A stretch of 64,000 nt of DNA, from the NCBI RefSeq assembly GCF_041260155.1, contig NC_091929.1, positions 41,689,244 through 41,753,243 of the forward strand, written 5' to 3'. This DNA is from Ptychodera flava (lineage: Eukaryota; Hemichordata; Enteropneusta; Ptychoderidae). The notes beneath the pieces were generated by a model. It saw only the letters and a list, made by a program, of their open reading frames with translations, was not told the DNA's origin and made no database searches. Positions 14,475-40,959 of this stretch are shown here, piece by piece; within the stretch, counting starts at the first letter, position 1; each line of letters begins with the position of its first letter. The translations under genes and the position numbers were made by a program.

Positions 14475-16635
14475 CAAATTTGAATTCTGTGTCATCACAA
14501 ATTACATTAAGCACAAGATAAAAAGATCTGTTACATAATATTCATTCATTAAACGTGACGATCGGGAAATGCCTGAAACTTAAGGAACAGATATTGCTTT
14601 TGCCATTGAGCACTGTAACATAAATTCAGTAGATAATGTGACCACAATGTTTTTCTCCCAATCCATGCATATTATTTGGTCGACTTAACATACTTTCAGT
14701 GATTTTCCTTTCTGTGACAGGTTATCCTGTACGAGGCAAAGATCAGTTGTTCAAGTCAAGAAATGAACAAAGTCAACCTTCAGAATGGAAACTAACTTTC
14801 GAATTCAAAAAGCAAGTGTGATATCTTCTATGCGTGTCCTGGTTACAGATAGTGATATTTGCAAATATCCGATTAAAAAGAGTAATTCTATCCCCCTTAG
14901 AAGAGTAAGTTATATAATGCTATCTGGAAGACAAGGGCTTGAATTGTAGCTTTAATATTTTTGATATGTTGATCACTACTAATTTGCTTGTTCATTTAAT
15001 TTTTGCTTTCGAAGACAAAGACTTCCATAGTTGTGACTGTGAAATCTTAGCTTGGTGTTTAGGTGCCTTAGTTGTGACTTAGAATCCGAACGAAAACGTA
15101 CTGGATTTACTTTGTTGTTGTACTTTACTCGAATGAGCTTAAAAGTTTCAAGAACAGACATACCTTACAAACATAGTTGTCGTAGAACACGCAGCGACAC
15201 TTACTGAATCAAGCTTGCACAAGCAGATGTGATTTAATCAAAATCTTGTACTTTTGTGTTCCAATGAAGGCTGATAAATCAGCACAATGCAGGTGGAAAA
15301 GTAGGATGTGTTGTATGTAATGATCTGATGGACGGCCTTGTACATACAATATCAGGTAATCTAAATTACGCGAATAATGTTATCTTGATCAAATAAGCAG
15401 CGACGTTCAATACATGGCTGAAATATTTGCAAGCTCCTTATTTTTGACAAAAATTGAATGATGAAGAGTAGTAACGATTCTCTGGAGTATTTTTAACGAA
15501 ATGTTTGCAATACAGAGACTGCATCTCTTAAACTTGGTAGAAGAAGTGCAACGTTCAGTAGCATGGCAGAACAATTCATCGAGAGATTTCCAAATCAAAA
15601 GAGCAAAACGTAGTGCGTCTCTCATATGTCATTTATGTATTAATCCGTTAAAATAAGATCATTGATGTTTGTGAATGAATTTGTATTGTACCTTTTACTG
15701 TCAACGTGTATTTAACACCAATGCCAGTATTGTATCGTAGACTTTCGCTAATCTTGCTAGTTATCTTTGTGTTTGACATATCTAATAAACTTAGGGCAGT
15801 GCCCTGACCAAATTACTAGCTGGGGCCAACTTGGCTTAGCTATGATTTAGGTAATTTAAATAAATGTACATATTTTGCATTTAACATATATGGTTTATGT
15901 GTGTTATAGAAAGTAAACGCCACATACCAATTGAAAAAACTAAAAAACATTTCGAGTTCACTATTTTCAATCACATTTCAATAACATCGATCTGGCACCT
16001 TCCGTCCATTGCTTTTATGACTACAAACATGTTAGTTATGATTTTTGTTTCTTTTTTTTTTAATTCTGATAAGAGTTCGTGATAAAATAAATTTCAAAAA
16101 CAAATTGTAAAACAATTATAATGGTAATTGTATTATTTCAGATTGAACTGATTGATTCGATAGCTTCGTGTCCAAAGCCATTTGATATTTCTCTGAGTTG
16201 CTTTAGCATGTTTTGAATGGAAAAGTTCAAAAGATAACCCTCATACAAAATTGATAACAAAATATAGTGAATATCAATGACAAGCATAACTTCTGAGTCC
16301 AATTTGTAAATGCCTACTTAGCACAATAATTTTCTCCAGGTATTTCTTCTTGAGTAAACAAGCTCGGGGCTCGGGACATATTTCCCGTATATTTCAGTAG
16401 AACTATGACAAATTACGAGCCAATATTTTGAGCACAAGCAAGAATCTGTATTTTGAATTTTCTCTGTTTTCACCGGTAGACCGATCAGTCTTAGTTTAAA
16501 TGCTAAACTGATAGCTTACGCTGTCTATGTGCTGACAAAAGTCAAAACAGACAGTCTGATACAACTGTCTTTTTTGTGAAAGTTGCTTTCAGACATACTT
16601 GCGACCTGATATTCGATTCAAAGAAAGTTTACTTA
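14473..16635. other. Intergenic region, no gene recognised
   Basis: AT-rich DNA. About 14560-14640 (TGAAACTTAAGGAACAGATA, GAGCACTGTAAC) resembles 21325-21415, part of the dispersed repeat family. No splice-supported exon was recognised. Confidence 0.35.
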
Positions 16636-18707
16636 GGGACTGGACACAAATTACAGGGGGTGGGCCGCCATTTTTCGCGAAAGCATTTTTGAAGGGTCAT
16701 AAAATTTTGTGCAAGCCTATGGGGGAGGGTCACCTTTTTATGCATCAAAGCTGAAATTGCATGTGCACGTATTAGAGAATATGGAATACTGAAAAAAGAA
16801 AAAATGCCTCCTGGCACTTTCATTTTCTATCGTTTCCATTTTGGGCGCGCCCTTCGGGCGCAAGTTTAAGGGTATAATGAACAATGTATTGATGATCCAA
16901 GCAGCCACATTGATTTAAGTTGTCATGATTTCTACTTATCCAACCCCTCTATTGTACATATCAACTGTCCCCTATAATGACGCTTTCAATAACAATTTGG
17001 GAGATCACTTATTTGATATCATTCTCCCATCGACAATCCATTGGGTATAAGTCGGTGTCACAATGTTCATGAAGCTGTATGTACATTTGTCATTTTTTGA
17101 GGACATTGACAGAATACAAACTATTCAGAATAGTGCAAAATGTCATCAATAACAACTGGAAGCTTCAGGTCGAACAACTTTTGAATAACAATTTAGGATC
17201 AGATAACCTACGAGTTATTTGTAGTTTCCTCGTAGCCTACAATGTATAGTGAATCAACATTCGGTGAAATTCCAAAATCAAATTTCTTGCACAACCATGG
17301 ACTTGAAACCACTCTAGTCTAATCATGAACATTAATACTAATAATTAGATGTACATAAATGCACAGATTTAACTGGAAAAGAAATATTCATAGTTTCATC
17401 ATAGGCTGCCATGCATAGTGAATTGACATTTCAGTGAAATTCCAAAATCAAATTTCTTGCACAACCATTGACTTGAAACCACTCTAGTCTAATCATGACC
17501 ATTAATACTAATAATTAGGTGTACATAAATGCACAGATTTACTGGTTTTGTATTGGAAAAAATATTCATAGTTTCATCATGGGCTGCCATGCATAGTGAA
17601 TGGACATTTCAGTGAAATTCCAAAATCAAATTTCTTGCACAACCATTGACTTGAAACCACTCTAGTCTAATCATGAACATTAATACTAATAATTAGGTGT
17701 ACATAAATGCACAGATTTACTGGTTTTGTATTGGAAAAAAATATTCATAGTTTCATCATGGGCTGCCATGCATAGTGAATGGACATTTCAGTGAAATTCC
17801 AAAATCAAATTTCTTGCACAACCATTGACTTGAAACCACTCTAGTCTAATCATGAACATTAATACTAATAATTAGGTGTACATAAATGCACAGATTTACT
17901 GGTTTTGTATTGGAAAAAAATATTCATAGTTTCATCATGGGCTGCCATGCATAGTGAATGGACATTTCAGTGAAATTCCAAAATCAAATTTCTTGCACAA
18001 CCATTGACTTGAAACCACTGTAGTCTAGTCATGAACATTAATACTAATAATTAGGTGTACATAAATGCACAGATTTACTAGTTTTGTATTGGAAAAAAAT
18101 ATTCATAGTTTCATCATAGGCTGCCATGCATAGTGAATGGACATTTCAGTGAAATTCCAAAATCAAATTTCTTGCACAACCATTGACTTGAAACCACTCT
18201 AGTCTAATCATGAACATTAATACTAATAATTAGGTGTACATAAATGCAAAGATTTACCTAGTTTTGTATTGGGAAAAAATATTCATAGTTTAATCATAGG
18301 CTGCCATGCATAGTGAATGGACATTATAGATGAAATCTAAAAATTACATTTTTTGTACATGTCATGCATGCACTTTTTACCTGCCACTTCAAGCAAAGTA
18401 CATTTACATGAATTATCACACACTTATGATTTGATATTTTTTGGACAAAGCGTTATATCGGCCGCATTTTGCCTTCCTTTTGGGAGGGGACTTCAAAAGT
18501 ATAGCAAGTCAGAAGGAGGTCTTGAACACATTGCGGGTTTTTTTGGGGGGTATTGAGTAACAGGGGAGGGTCACATATTTTCATGCACGGATAAGGGGGA
18601 GGGTCACTAATTTTTGTGCATGAACTTTTGAAGGGTCACTATATTTGATGCAGCGGTTTTTCGAAAAACACCGGCCCACCTCCCCCCTGTAATTTATGTC
18701 CAGTCCC
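16636..18707. mobile_element. Harbinger-like non-autonomous TIR element with internal tandem array
   Basis: The left end is GGGACTGGACACAAATTACA and the right end, reverse-complemented, is GGGACTGGACATAAATTACA. Looser inverted similarity continues for about 100 bp, including GGGTCA-containing stretches on both sides. Both ends are flanked by TTA (16633-16635 and 18708-18710). A 3-bp TWA-type duplication is typical of the PIF/Harbinger superfamily. No transposase was seen in the 2,072 bp, so it depends on another element. The middle is filled by a 179-bp tandem repeat. Confidence 0.8.
17220..18360. repeat. Tandem array, about 179-bp unit, about six copies
   Basis: The marker AATTTCTTGC recurs at 17281, 17451, 17629, 17808, 17987 and 18166. 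Spacings are 170, 178, 179, 179 and 179. Conserved words include GGCTGCCATGCATAGTGAAT, TGAAACCACT and AGTCTAATCATGAACATTAA. The inner copies differ at only a few positions and the outer copies are more diverged, as expected when unequal exchange homogenises the centre. The array lies wholly inside the TIR element 16636-18707. Confidence 0.95.
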
Positions 18708-19067
18708 TTACACTGTGGAACACATATGTGTAGCTGCAGCCTACGTCCCACACGCCTATACACACTTGTGTCACACACGGGAAAACTGAAACGCAGTAAA
18801 ACGGAAGCGAGACTATATCACCTGTGTTTGTGCATGGCATTGGCACTAACGTACGTAAATACTCAACATTTGCTGCTTTACAAAACTAAAAGGTAGACAA
18901 AGTCAGTTTTCGCTTGTATTTTACCATTTCATTGTTCACGCTTGTGTTTAATTTTTAATACAAAGCGTCAATTAATGAATGTTTTGTTGCTAACTTTCGG
19001 GGGAGGCACCTGCCCCCTCACCCCTTTCAGGCCACGGCTCTGGTAGGTAAAACTAAGGTCTTTGCAA

Positions 19068-32334
<13,267 letters not shown>

Positions 32335-32471
32335 TTTAAATGTGCGCTGACCCAAAGTAGATTGTTTGGTCGATTCCTGTGCTATCGTTTCAATTTTTAA
32401 GGCTTCAGGTATTTTTAACCTATTAAATCAACTTGTGGACGGATTTGAATCAGGAAAGCCGTATTTGAACG

Positions 32472-32479
32472 CTTAAATA
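32472..32479 (-). promoter_or_regulatory. Possible TATA-like element
   Basis: TATTTAAG on the minus strand, about 140 bp upstream of the candidate start codon at 32334. Position and sequence are compatible with a core promoter, but in AT-rich DNA such words are common. Confidence 0.2.
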
Positions 32480-34252
32480 CGTGTACGTAGAATTGCGATC
32501 TGCAGAAAGAAAATAACATTAAATTAGTTTAGGAAGATTGCCAAGTTCGTCGAATTCGGAACAAATATTATGATTCTAAAAATGCTAAAATTCTTCGCAG
32601 ATCAACAAGTTTTGTGAATTCATATGGGAAGTTAACTTGAAGAGATTACAATAATGTGGTGTGCACGCGAAAATGCTTGTATGTGCCATTTTTTTAACAT
32701 TAGAAAAATGAAGGCGTTTCATAAATACATCTCTATACTCTTCTCTCAAGGGATGCATTGGTAGGAGCATTTTCAGAATCACCGTCATAAAATAAAGCAG
32801 AATTTAAGTTCTGTTTTTGGTCAGTTCTTACTCTTACAAGTTTACTTTCACACCTCTAATTCTCTAATGCGTATAATTAAACTTTATTTTACTTCCTTTT
32901 ATTTTATATCGGAGGAAATACACTTTCCCTGTAATTATTCTTTTGTTTTCATGAAAGAGAAAAATGAGATCATATCTGAGAAATAACTTTGATTCTTTAC
33001 TTATTTATGAAAATATAAAATCTTGTCATTAGCATTTCCTAATCAGGTGTCTCAATAATACTTTTGAGAAGTAATTTTGAAACATTCAACTTCATATGAG
33101 CCTTTGTCAATAGGGTAAATGGTAGGCAAAATGGTCAAGTAATAATATTCTACGTGAAAGAGCTGAAATGCAAGTTGTTTGCTGCAATTTCCAACCAGAT
33201 TTACTGAACTGTAATAAACCTTAATGCAGAACTTATTCGAACTTTGTGATGTTTTCTAGTCTACGACCTTACAGCACAAGCAGTCATATCAAATAGCTTG
33301 AGAAAATCTATCCAATTTTTTACTTTTTTACTTTTACTAACCCTGTAATCTACCAGGAATATCTTCAGAAAACAAACGTGAGCAAGGTTAGGAATTTATA
33401 GGTTAGGAATTATTATATCATAAATTTATGATATCGTCATGTTAAAGGCTATCAAAGTTTCAAGAATGAAATTATTCTTCATATTGGTACAGAGCTCCAT
33501 CTGACAGTCAACAGGGAGTGTCATGATTATAGCTTTACTGAATAGGTCTAATAAGGCATCTGTCATTAGCACACAGTCTTATATCGTATATCTCAAGGTC
33601 CAATAGAAGAAATGGCCATACAAATCAAAATGAATGCATAGTCCTCGAAGTAGAAATGGATTAACTACCCAATGGTTTATCGTAATCCAAGTTCATAAAC
33701 TTCATAGCATATTCAGAGTATTATTATCTTTTTTATTATTAAGATTTTGTGGACGTTGTGCTCGTTCATTTCACATCTGCTTGAATGTCGACCTGCACAA
33801 CTATGGCGCCATTTTGAACATTAATCGTATCATGTTATGTAGAAGTTGTCAACGATTTGTTAGTTTACGTTGTCACGCACCAAATAGTGCACCAGATCTT
33901 ATGATGGCGACAATGACGTATAGTAGTGACAACCGCCCTAAAGCTTGTTTTCGAATATCGGCTTAAATAGAGTTGTTTTTACCAACGTTTTCTGCTGTCA
34001 GAGTATGCTTAAGCCAGTAATGGTGAACTGAGGACGTCAATATATACCACGGAGTTAAGAAAAAATTATTGCGTAATATTGTAAAATTATAGTTATTGAC
34101 AAGAATTTTATCCATTAATAACATTATACTTAATTCTCTTTATGCCAACCTTGCCGGAGTTTAGAATACTGAATACAGAAGCTTAATTATTTGGAGTGCT
34201 CAGTCATTACCGTGTCAGCACGGCGTTCACAATAGCATTTCACAATATATAT
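32480..34252. other. Intergenic, no gene recognised
   Basis: AT-rich DNA upstream of the glycosyltransferase start. I see no coding sequence with splice or motif support. Confidence 0.35.
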
Positions 34253-34368
34253 TATTGCCTGAATACATGGGTTTATGTGCCAGACAGAAGGTGACACTTC
34301 GCCCGACGCCAGGAGGGCAAATTGTCTCCTGCTGCGAGGGCACATAAACCAATATATTCAGGTAATAA
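34253..34368. mobile_element. Small fold-back MITE
   Basis: TTATTGCCTGAATACATGGG ... with an inverted partner ending AATATATTCAGGTAATAA. Arms are about 30 bp with two or three mismatches, around a short GC-richer centre. Confidence 0.6.
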
Positions 34369-34821
34369 CATTTATATTACATGCCTTTCACAGTAAATGC
34401 TATATGACATTTAGTTACATGTAGGGCATCCTTAAATAATTTTACCATTATAGACAAGCATCAAACAGATCGTAACGAAAGGCAAAATAGCACTGCGCGC
34501 ATTGATATTTTACGTCCAGCTTTAAGCGTCTACTATGACGTCGAAAACGTCGAAGGCTTTCATCGGACCAAGTAACTATGGAAACCGGTCAGTACATCGT
34601 TCACACGCCCGCTAACTCCCCGGATATTCCTATTCAAATCAATGCACATATTTGTACTGACGTCGAGGCATGTAATAAAGGTTAGACACTGTCTTACATT
34701 TATCTTACTTTTTACTTATGACAACAATGGTGTCAAACAAGACAAAGTATCTCTCTTTTAACCATTTCTAGTAAATTTTAACATTTATTCGAGAGGTTGA
34801 ATTTACTGTTCAAAATATTAC

Positions 34822-35775
34822 AGGGTTATTCACAAAATACGGCCCTGTATGGACGAGGGCTCAGTGAGTGGTGACGTATTGGACGAGCCGAACAGATGCA
34901 GCCAACGGAGCTATTCATCGAAAAAGCTATTCCGGAAGCAATTTTTGAGGGTAGGGGAAATTTTAATTTTGCAAGGGCAGGGGACATATTTTAAGGTGGC
35001 AGAGGGAGCAAATTTTATTTTTTTTGTCGGGCAGGGCAGATGATTGGTTGATTGTCCTAGGGACAGGGCTTGGCGAAAAAAACGAGGAGAGGGAAGGTAC
35101 TTTTAAAACGGGGACAGGGGAATTTCAGCCATGGTGTTTCCGGGATGGGGACACAGTGCAAGTACTTATACCCTTTAAAGGTTACCCAGACTACTTAGCC
35201 TATCGATTGACCCCACATCTCACTCTATGTACTGCGAGATGGAAACCAAATAGAAGGCCACTGCAGTATGTGTCTGCATGGGAATGTTAATTTTCAGGGG
35301 AAATTTTTTCTCAGGGCAGGGGAAAATCGACAGTTTTTTTCATCACTGGGTACTGGGTAGCTTCATGTCTGCAGGGGAAATGGAATGACATTTTGAGGGG
35401 AATTTTTTCTACGGCAGGGGAAATCGGCAAGTTTTTTTCGCCACAGGGCAGGGGAGCTTCAAACATTCACAGTGGGGAGGGGAAACAGGCAAAAATATGT
35501 GGGGGAGCGGGTAAAGATGAAGTTTGAGTGCGGCAGGGTTAGTCGAAAAATTTTCAGTGGGAGGGCAAATTATGAACAGCTAATTAATTACCCTCTTGAC
35601 TTAAAATTAGTCAGTTCACATTACTTGTCATGTCAGTCATGTACAATGATCTTATCATAGTAGGTACCCCTTTAAAAGTGCATTGTTCGTTGGCTGCACC
35701 TGGAGCCGAAGGCGAGTCCAATACGTCACTCACTGAGCCCGAGTCCATACAGGGCCGTATTTTGTGTATAACCCT
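34822..35775. mobile_element. TIR element, about 0.95 kb, non-autonomous
   Basis: The left terminus AGGGTTATTCACAAAATACG and the inverted right terminus AGGGTTATACACAAAATACG lead into more than 55 bp of matching sequence (GGGCTCAGTGAGTG). The interior is purine-rich, with repeated GCAGGGGAAA words. Open frames inside look incidental. The flanking ATTA-containing sequence may be a target duplication. Confidence 0.75.
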
Positions 35776-37194
35776 ATTATTATACACCTCCCTTCATTAA
35801 TCGTCCGTATAAACTAATTCTATGGTAAATTGAGGGATGCGGCACGCCCGATATGAGTGGAACGCGCGCGATTACTGCTCCGCGCCGTACAAGTCCCTTG
35901 CGTTGGCACGAAGCCAATTAATTTTCAGTGCAGTACAAGCAAACTTCGCTGAATGTTTTCAATTTTATTAGTTTTTTAAAATAAAAATCAATTGCATTTA
36001 GACTCAGTTTTGTGTTTAGCGTGTTTCAAACCTTATACTACGAATACATTTCGGTGGAAGTTGTTATTATGTATATATATAACTCACCGTAAAATAGTTT
36101 GTTTACATCCGATAATCGCTAGGTCAAAGGTCAAACAGGCGCGTCGCGCGTCTCCCGTATTCGGGACTCCGCGTACTATACAAAATACGGAAAGTTATTG
36201 GACGGTCAAACTCCCATAGGTTACGGCAGTAGGTGTATAAAATTAAATGTATTGAAAGTATATTCGACAGTATAGGCGACGTCATCGCTTCAATTTTGGG
36301 TAAAAAACTGAATTCCGTAAAGTTTTGTCCTTAACCTCCACGCTCGTCACCCCATCTCTTAAGAACCCTAGCCCTATTATATCGAATCCATCGACAAGCT
36401 ATATATATTTGAAGTAAAGCAAACAATTTCCTATCACTAGTTTTTTTCAGTACTTGTGTTCATGTGTAAACTTCAGTTTCCTGGTCTACTTACTGCTATA
36501 AAAACATTTTGAAATGTTTAGTAGGCCCTATTTGGCTTGTCTGTACGGCATGTCAGTGTGTGACGTGCGTTGTCTTTGTTAACAAATGAACATGGACCCG
36601 TATATACAATGCAAGATCCGAGGTACATGAATATTCCACATTGATTAAGGGTCATTAGCATAGAAGTTTAATACCGAAACAATGCTCATTAATGTAATAT
36701 GCACGTTTAAATATCATTACATTGTATACCTCACATCTTGCACTAATAGGACCCGTACCTGAAATTACTTATCAACAGTAACAATGCAGGATATACAGTC
36801 AATTCTTTATCCTGAATACCAAAGATAACCTGATCTCTGATGTGTCCATCAGTGTCACCGTACTCACATTTGTTGACTACATGGTAACATGTATGCCATC
36901 ACTGTTTCCCCCTGCTTTTTGTACGCGAAGGTGCTCTTGGTGTTCAGTACAGTCTGTTGTTTACCGCTGCTACCATGTCATGAAATATGACGAGGTTCGA
37001 TGCCGTTTACAATACGTAAATAACTAGCTCTACGAAAGCTCTATACACAACTCAATTGACAGTCGACTAAGTACTAACTACTAACTTGTTGCCGTCTCAT
37101 GGAGTCTTCTGCAAAGTAATCTGTTACTGATACTGATTAGCATTGTAGTCATAGCAACTCTTAGTAACGCAAGACAGTACATTCTCGTTCGATC
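35776..37194. other. Intergenic, no gene recognised
   Basis: Apart from a DR1-type hexamer pair at 36121, no feature is supported. A weak 10-bp inverted match (TATACACCT) at about 35779 and 36235 hints at a further small element. Confidence 0.3.
36121..36133. promoter_or_regulatory. DR1 nuclear-receptor-type motif
   Basis: AGGTCAAAGGTCA is the exact direct repeat of AGGTCA with one spacer base, bound by HNF4, RXR/PPAR and COUP-TF type receptors in animals. No gene is close by. Confidence 0.35.
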
Positions 37195-39830
37195 GATTGC
37201 AATTGAGTAAACTTTGCCCTCTTTTTTGATTAATTACTCCTGCCTATCACGTAATGTGTCGAATCACTCAACTGTTACAACAACGGGCTCATCTCGTTGC
37301 AACGGGTGTCATAACACTCCAGCTTGAATCACAATAAGTTCAAATAAACTTTTACCGAAATCGACGCTTCCCAAGAGGCTGATAAAGGATAGGGCAACAT
37401 ATGCTTAAATATATAATACCAGGTATGTTCCCCTTAGCATCGAAACTAGAAATTATCTATGTGAGCTTCCAACACTTTTTCGAACTATGTGATATTCAGT
37501 TTCACCCCTAGTCTTATATCGGATACTATTAAAAGTATTTTCTTGCCTTGTCCTTTTTTAACTAGACAATTTTTTGTCTCATCGTAGACGATTACTATAA
37601 AATGTGCATATACTATCGATAGTATGCCGATCTCCTAACATTAAGTAAGTTTGAAATGTAACTAAATGTCGATTACTACGACTGAACTAGACTGTAGCAT
37701 CAGTATATTTAATGGTCAAACTAAAATATTTATAGGATAAAGCCCGAATACGAGGTGTCTTCTGGTATATAAAGTCCGACCCTACGATGAAATGTCGAGG
37801 CTTTGGGCCTCTACATTTTATACATCAGAAGGGGCGAGTATGAGGGTTTATATGACTTCAAAACTATCACCTGAAACTTACATCTTTACGTTTAGGTTGC
37901 TTTGATTACCTCGGTGTTCAATGTAACGTTTTTAGACTTCAATAAAACCTTGATTTTTAAAGTCACCTACAAGTATTATGGAACATCTCATACAAACTCT
38001 TTGGGATCTTATTCTATGTTTGTGCCAAAGCAAATTACATGTGCAGCGTCTGTGTTAAAATTTGAATATTGAAAACTGCAGCTCTCTTGGGATATGGCGT
38101 GACCACCTTTCATTGGACAATGCTTTGCTAGTGATATTATCATTTACATTTGACTTTCGAGTGATGTGCAACAGGTCTTCCCAGTATTTGAGCGGAACTT
38201 TGCAACAGTCTTGTTAACTTGTTTCTGATTGGACTATTTCGTGTTTTCAAGGCAATGTGCAACAGATTTGCTGCATGTGTATGGTGTTGCAACCTGTCTT
38301 CTTCCAAAGTGATGAATATTTTTTACCCCTGTTTCAGAACAAATTCGCCGAGTCAGTAGCTTGCCAACACTCCCAGCCAACACTCTGCCGCCGTAGCATG
38401 GTCAGTCGGCGTCGTCGGAGCAAAGCCCTGTATTCGACACGAACTTACCTGAACAATAGCTGGCCCTTGCCAAACGCAACGTACCCAACGCTGGCCCTTG
38501 CCAAACGCAACGTTTTCCCTCCTGATAAATACCGGACAATCAGACTGTGCGTTCGCTTCACGAAATATTTATCTGCCTAGATTTGGATGGGATGTGCTGT
38601 TTGGAAGATTCACAGATTTGAGTTACCTTGAGGACGACAATCCGTGACAGATCGAAGCCAAACCTTTTACGGCAATGAGATTTCAATGAAGGTTTCGTCC
38701 CCTTTTCTACTTCGCAGGAATGGCACACGTTTAAATAACCGTTGCTATACCGAGCAAACAAAATAAAGTCAAAACAAAATTGTCATGAAACATCACCATT
38801 TTAAATATTGACTCTTACAACAATCAATCAATGTTAACTTTGTTGGCACAAGGCCTTGACAACAGATGGGCGGCTTGGTTGATACTTTGTACTAAGAAGC
38901 AATGCGATTTTACCAGGGACAAATTTGGTTTTGATACATTTCTACATTTCATTATAATCACTCATCGGCGCGCACCAGACTCAGTTATTGATATCCCTTT
39001 GTCAAAAGCAACTCCGGCACCGAAGTATCATAGGAATGGTTTTGATGCATCTTTGTTACACTGAAAGATGCGGCAAGACTTGTGTTTTCAATTTGGTGAA
39101 GATATCCGCAGTCACAGTGGCATACGGCGCCAGACATCAAAGGCGTCCCGTCGCGTCATTTGTACAAACAGAAGTCAAAAGTTCAAATTTGCGCAGACTA
39201 ATGGTGATAACCTGCGCAACATATTGATTAAAGATAAAGTCCACATAATCATGTGATGTTTACTTCAACGACCAACGTAAACAAAGACATTTTACAGTGC
39301 AACTTCCTTCTACTAGTATGGGAGTTTTCAGTTATTTTGAGAGGGTTGACCGGGAGCCATTGTGGAGGGTCATTTTTTACAAGCCTGTTCTTGCGGGCTC
39401 CTTAATTGATCCATCTGTCAAAAGCAAATCTGGCGCAAAAGTCAAAACCACCCTCGTGATTATGGTTTTAATGAATCTGTGTAGCAATTGAATATGTGAC
39501 GGGACCTCTAAGGTGTCTGGTGCTGCATGCTACTGTTTTCACTTTGGTCAGACATCCGCAGTGACGATGGCATGCAGTGCCAGACATCAACCTGTCATCT
39601 GAACAAAGAAAAGTCAAAAGTTTAAATTTGCACAGCAAATCGCGATGACCTACGTAACATATCGATTGAAGATAAAGTCAACACAGTCATGTTATGTTTA
39701 CTTCAACGACCAACGTAACAAAAATATTTTACGACGCAACTTCCTTCTACTGGAAGGGAGATTTTAGCTATTATGCGGAAGGTGGTAACAGTGGGCTGGG
39801 GACTTTTATTTGAAGTTGCCATTTTTTACA
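37195..39830. repeat. Segmental duplication, copy 1
   Basis: Matches 42560-44130 in the same orientation with divergence and indels. Shared words include AATTACTCCTGCCTATCACG, TTACAACAACGGG, ACCGAAATCGAC and GTTTACTTCAACGACCAACG. Its right part is itself duplicated: about 39065-39340 and 39520-39760 repeat a unit with ATCCGCAGT ... GCCAGACATCAA ... GTCAAAAGTT. No coding sequence was recognised. Confidence 0.7.
38461..38517. repeat. Short tandem duplication
   Basis: TGGCCCTTGCCAAACGCAAC occurs twice about 31 bp apart. Confidence 0.9.
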
Positions 39831-40320
39831 ACTTGCCCTCAGGGGAGGGTTACATTTTGCAAATTTAGCCCTGGGAAGTGCCAATTCTTACATTCGTTAA
39901 TTTTGTAATTAGGCCGTGTAAAGAAAATTATTGTTTGCCGTCCTTGGATTTTTGAAGAACCTAGCAGCCAGCCAGCAAAAACAACAAACACAGAAAAAAA
40001 CACACAACATAGACCAATCCCATAAACTTTAACTTTCCCATCGGTTTAAGAATGAAATATCATCTGTTACATTTACAATGCAGCGTTTCTTATACTCTTC
40101 ATTAAGCACGTTGAAAGCTTGGAAACAAAGGTTATACTTGTATAAGTACAACAAGCATACCTAGAGTTAGGTGATTGTAAGTCTGAACATCAATGCCATA
40201 ATAAACAATGGCAATAAACCCAATACCAGTACATAATGTACCAAACAGTGTGATAGTAATCAACTGGTTGTGTTACGAAGATAATTTGTCTCTGGCGTAG
40301 GTTTATTTTGTTGTTGTTCA

Positions 40321-40377
<57 letters not shown>

Positions 40378-40959
40378 AAGTTTAGGGGCTATAAGTATTA
40401 TATAGAAATCTAAAAAACAATTCATTGAAGCTGTGGGACTTCTGAAAAAAAGGTGTTGTTACTCCTGAATGGTTGGCATGGAAACATCTCACATTAAAAT
40501 GAGTGTGATTTTTTTGGTGTGCTAACCAGAAAAACCCTTATTATCAATTTTTTAAATCAATCAATAGTTCTTTAATAGGAATTAGGGAAAAAGTAACATT
40601 TTCAATCCCAAAATAGTTACTATGGCAACTCGAAACATTAAAATAAGTCTGGTTTTTGTGTTCTCTGACCCGAACTTCCCCACTAGATAATTTTCATGTC
40701 AATCAAAGTAACTTTTCATGGGATATTAGAAAAACTGAAATTTTCAACACCTAAAATGGTTACCATGGAAACATGGGGCAGGGAAATCGATATCATATTT
40801 GGTCTTTTCGACCCAAAATACCCTTATGGTGAAATTTTCACGGAAATTGAACATATTATTATTCGTGTTATTATTTCTATATAATACTTTATTATTATTA
40901 TTATTAATTATTATTATTACTACTAGGCCTACTACTTCTATTACTATTATTATTATTAT
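39831..40959. other. Non-coding with (TTA)n arrays
   Basis: TTA/ATT trinucleotide arrays occur at about 40323-40378 and 40888-40960. The second adjoins the 3' side of a minus-strand LINE relic. No gene was seen. Confidence 0.6.

Noticed and set aside
17220-18360. CRISPR-like regular repeats
   Set aside because: The whole 179-bp unit is conserved with no variable spacers. It is a tandem array inside a transposon in a eukaryotic genome.
34849-35290. Open frames inside the TIR element 34822-35775
   Set aside because: Gly/Glu-rich translation of repeated GCAGGGGAAA words with no recognisable domain.
35776-36241. Possible small TIR element with TATACACCT ends
   Set aside because: Only about 10 terminal bases match. 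This is too little to call without other copies.
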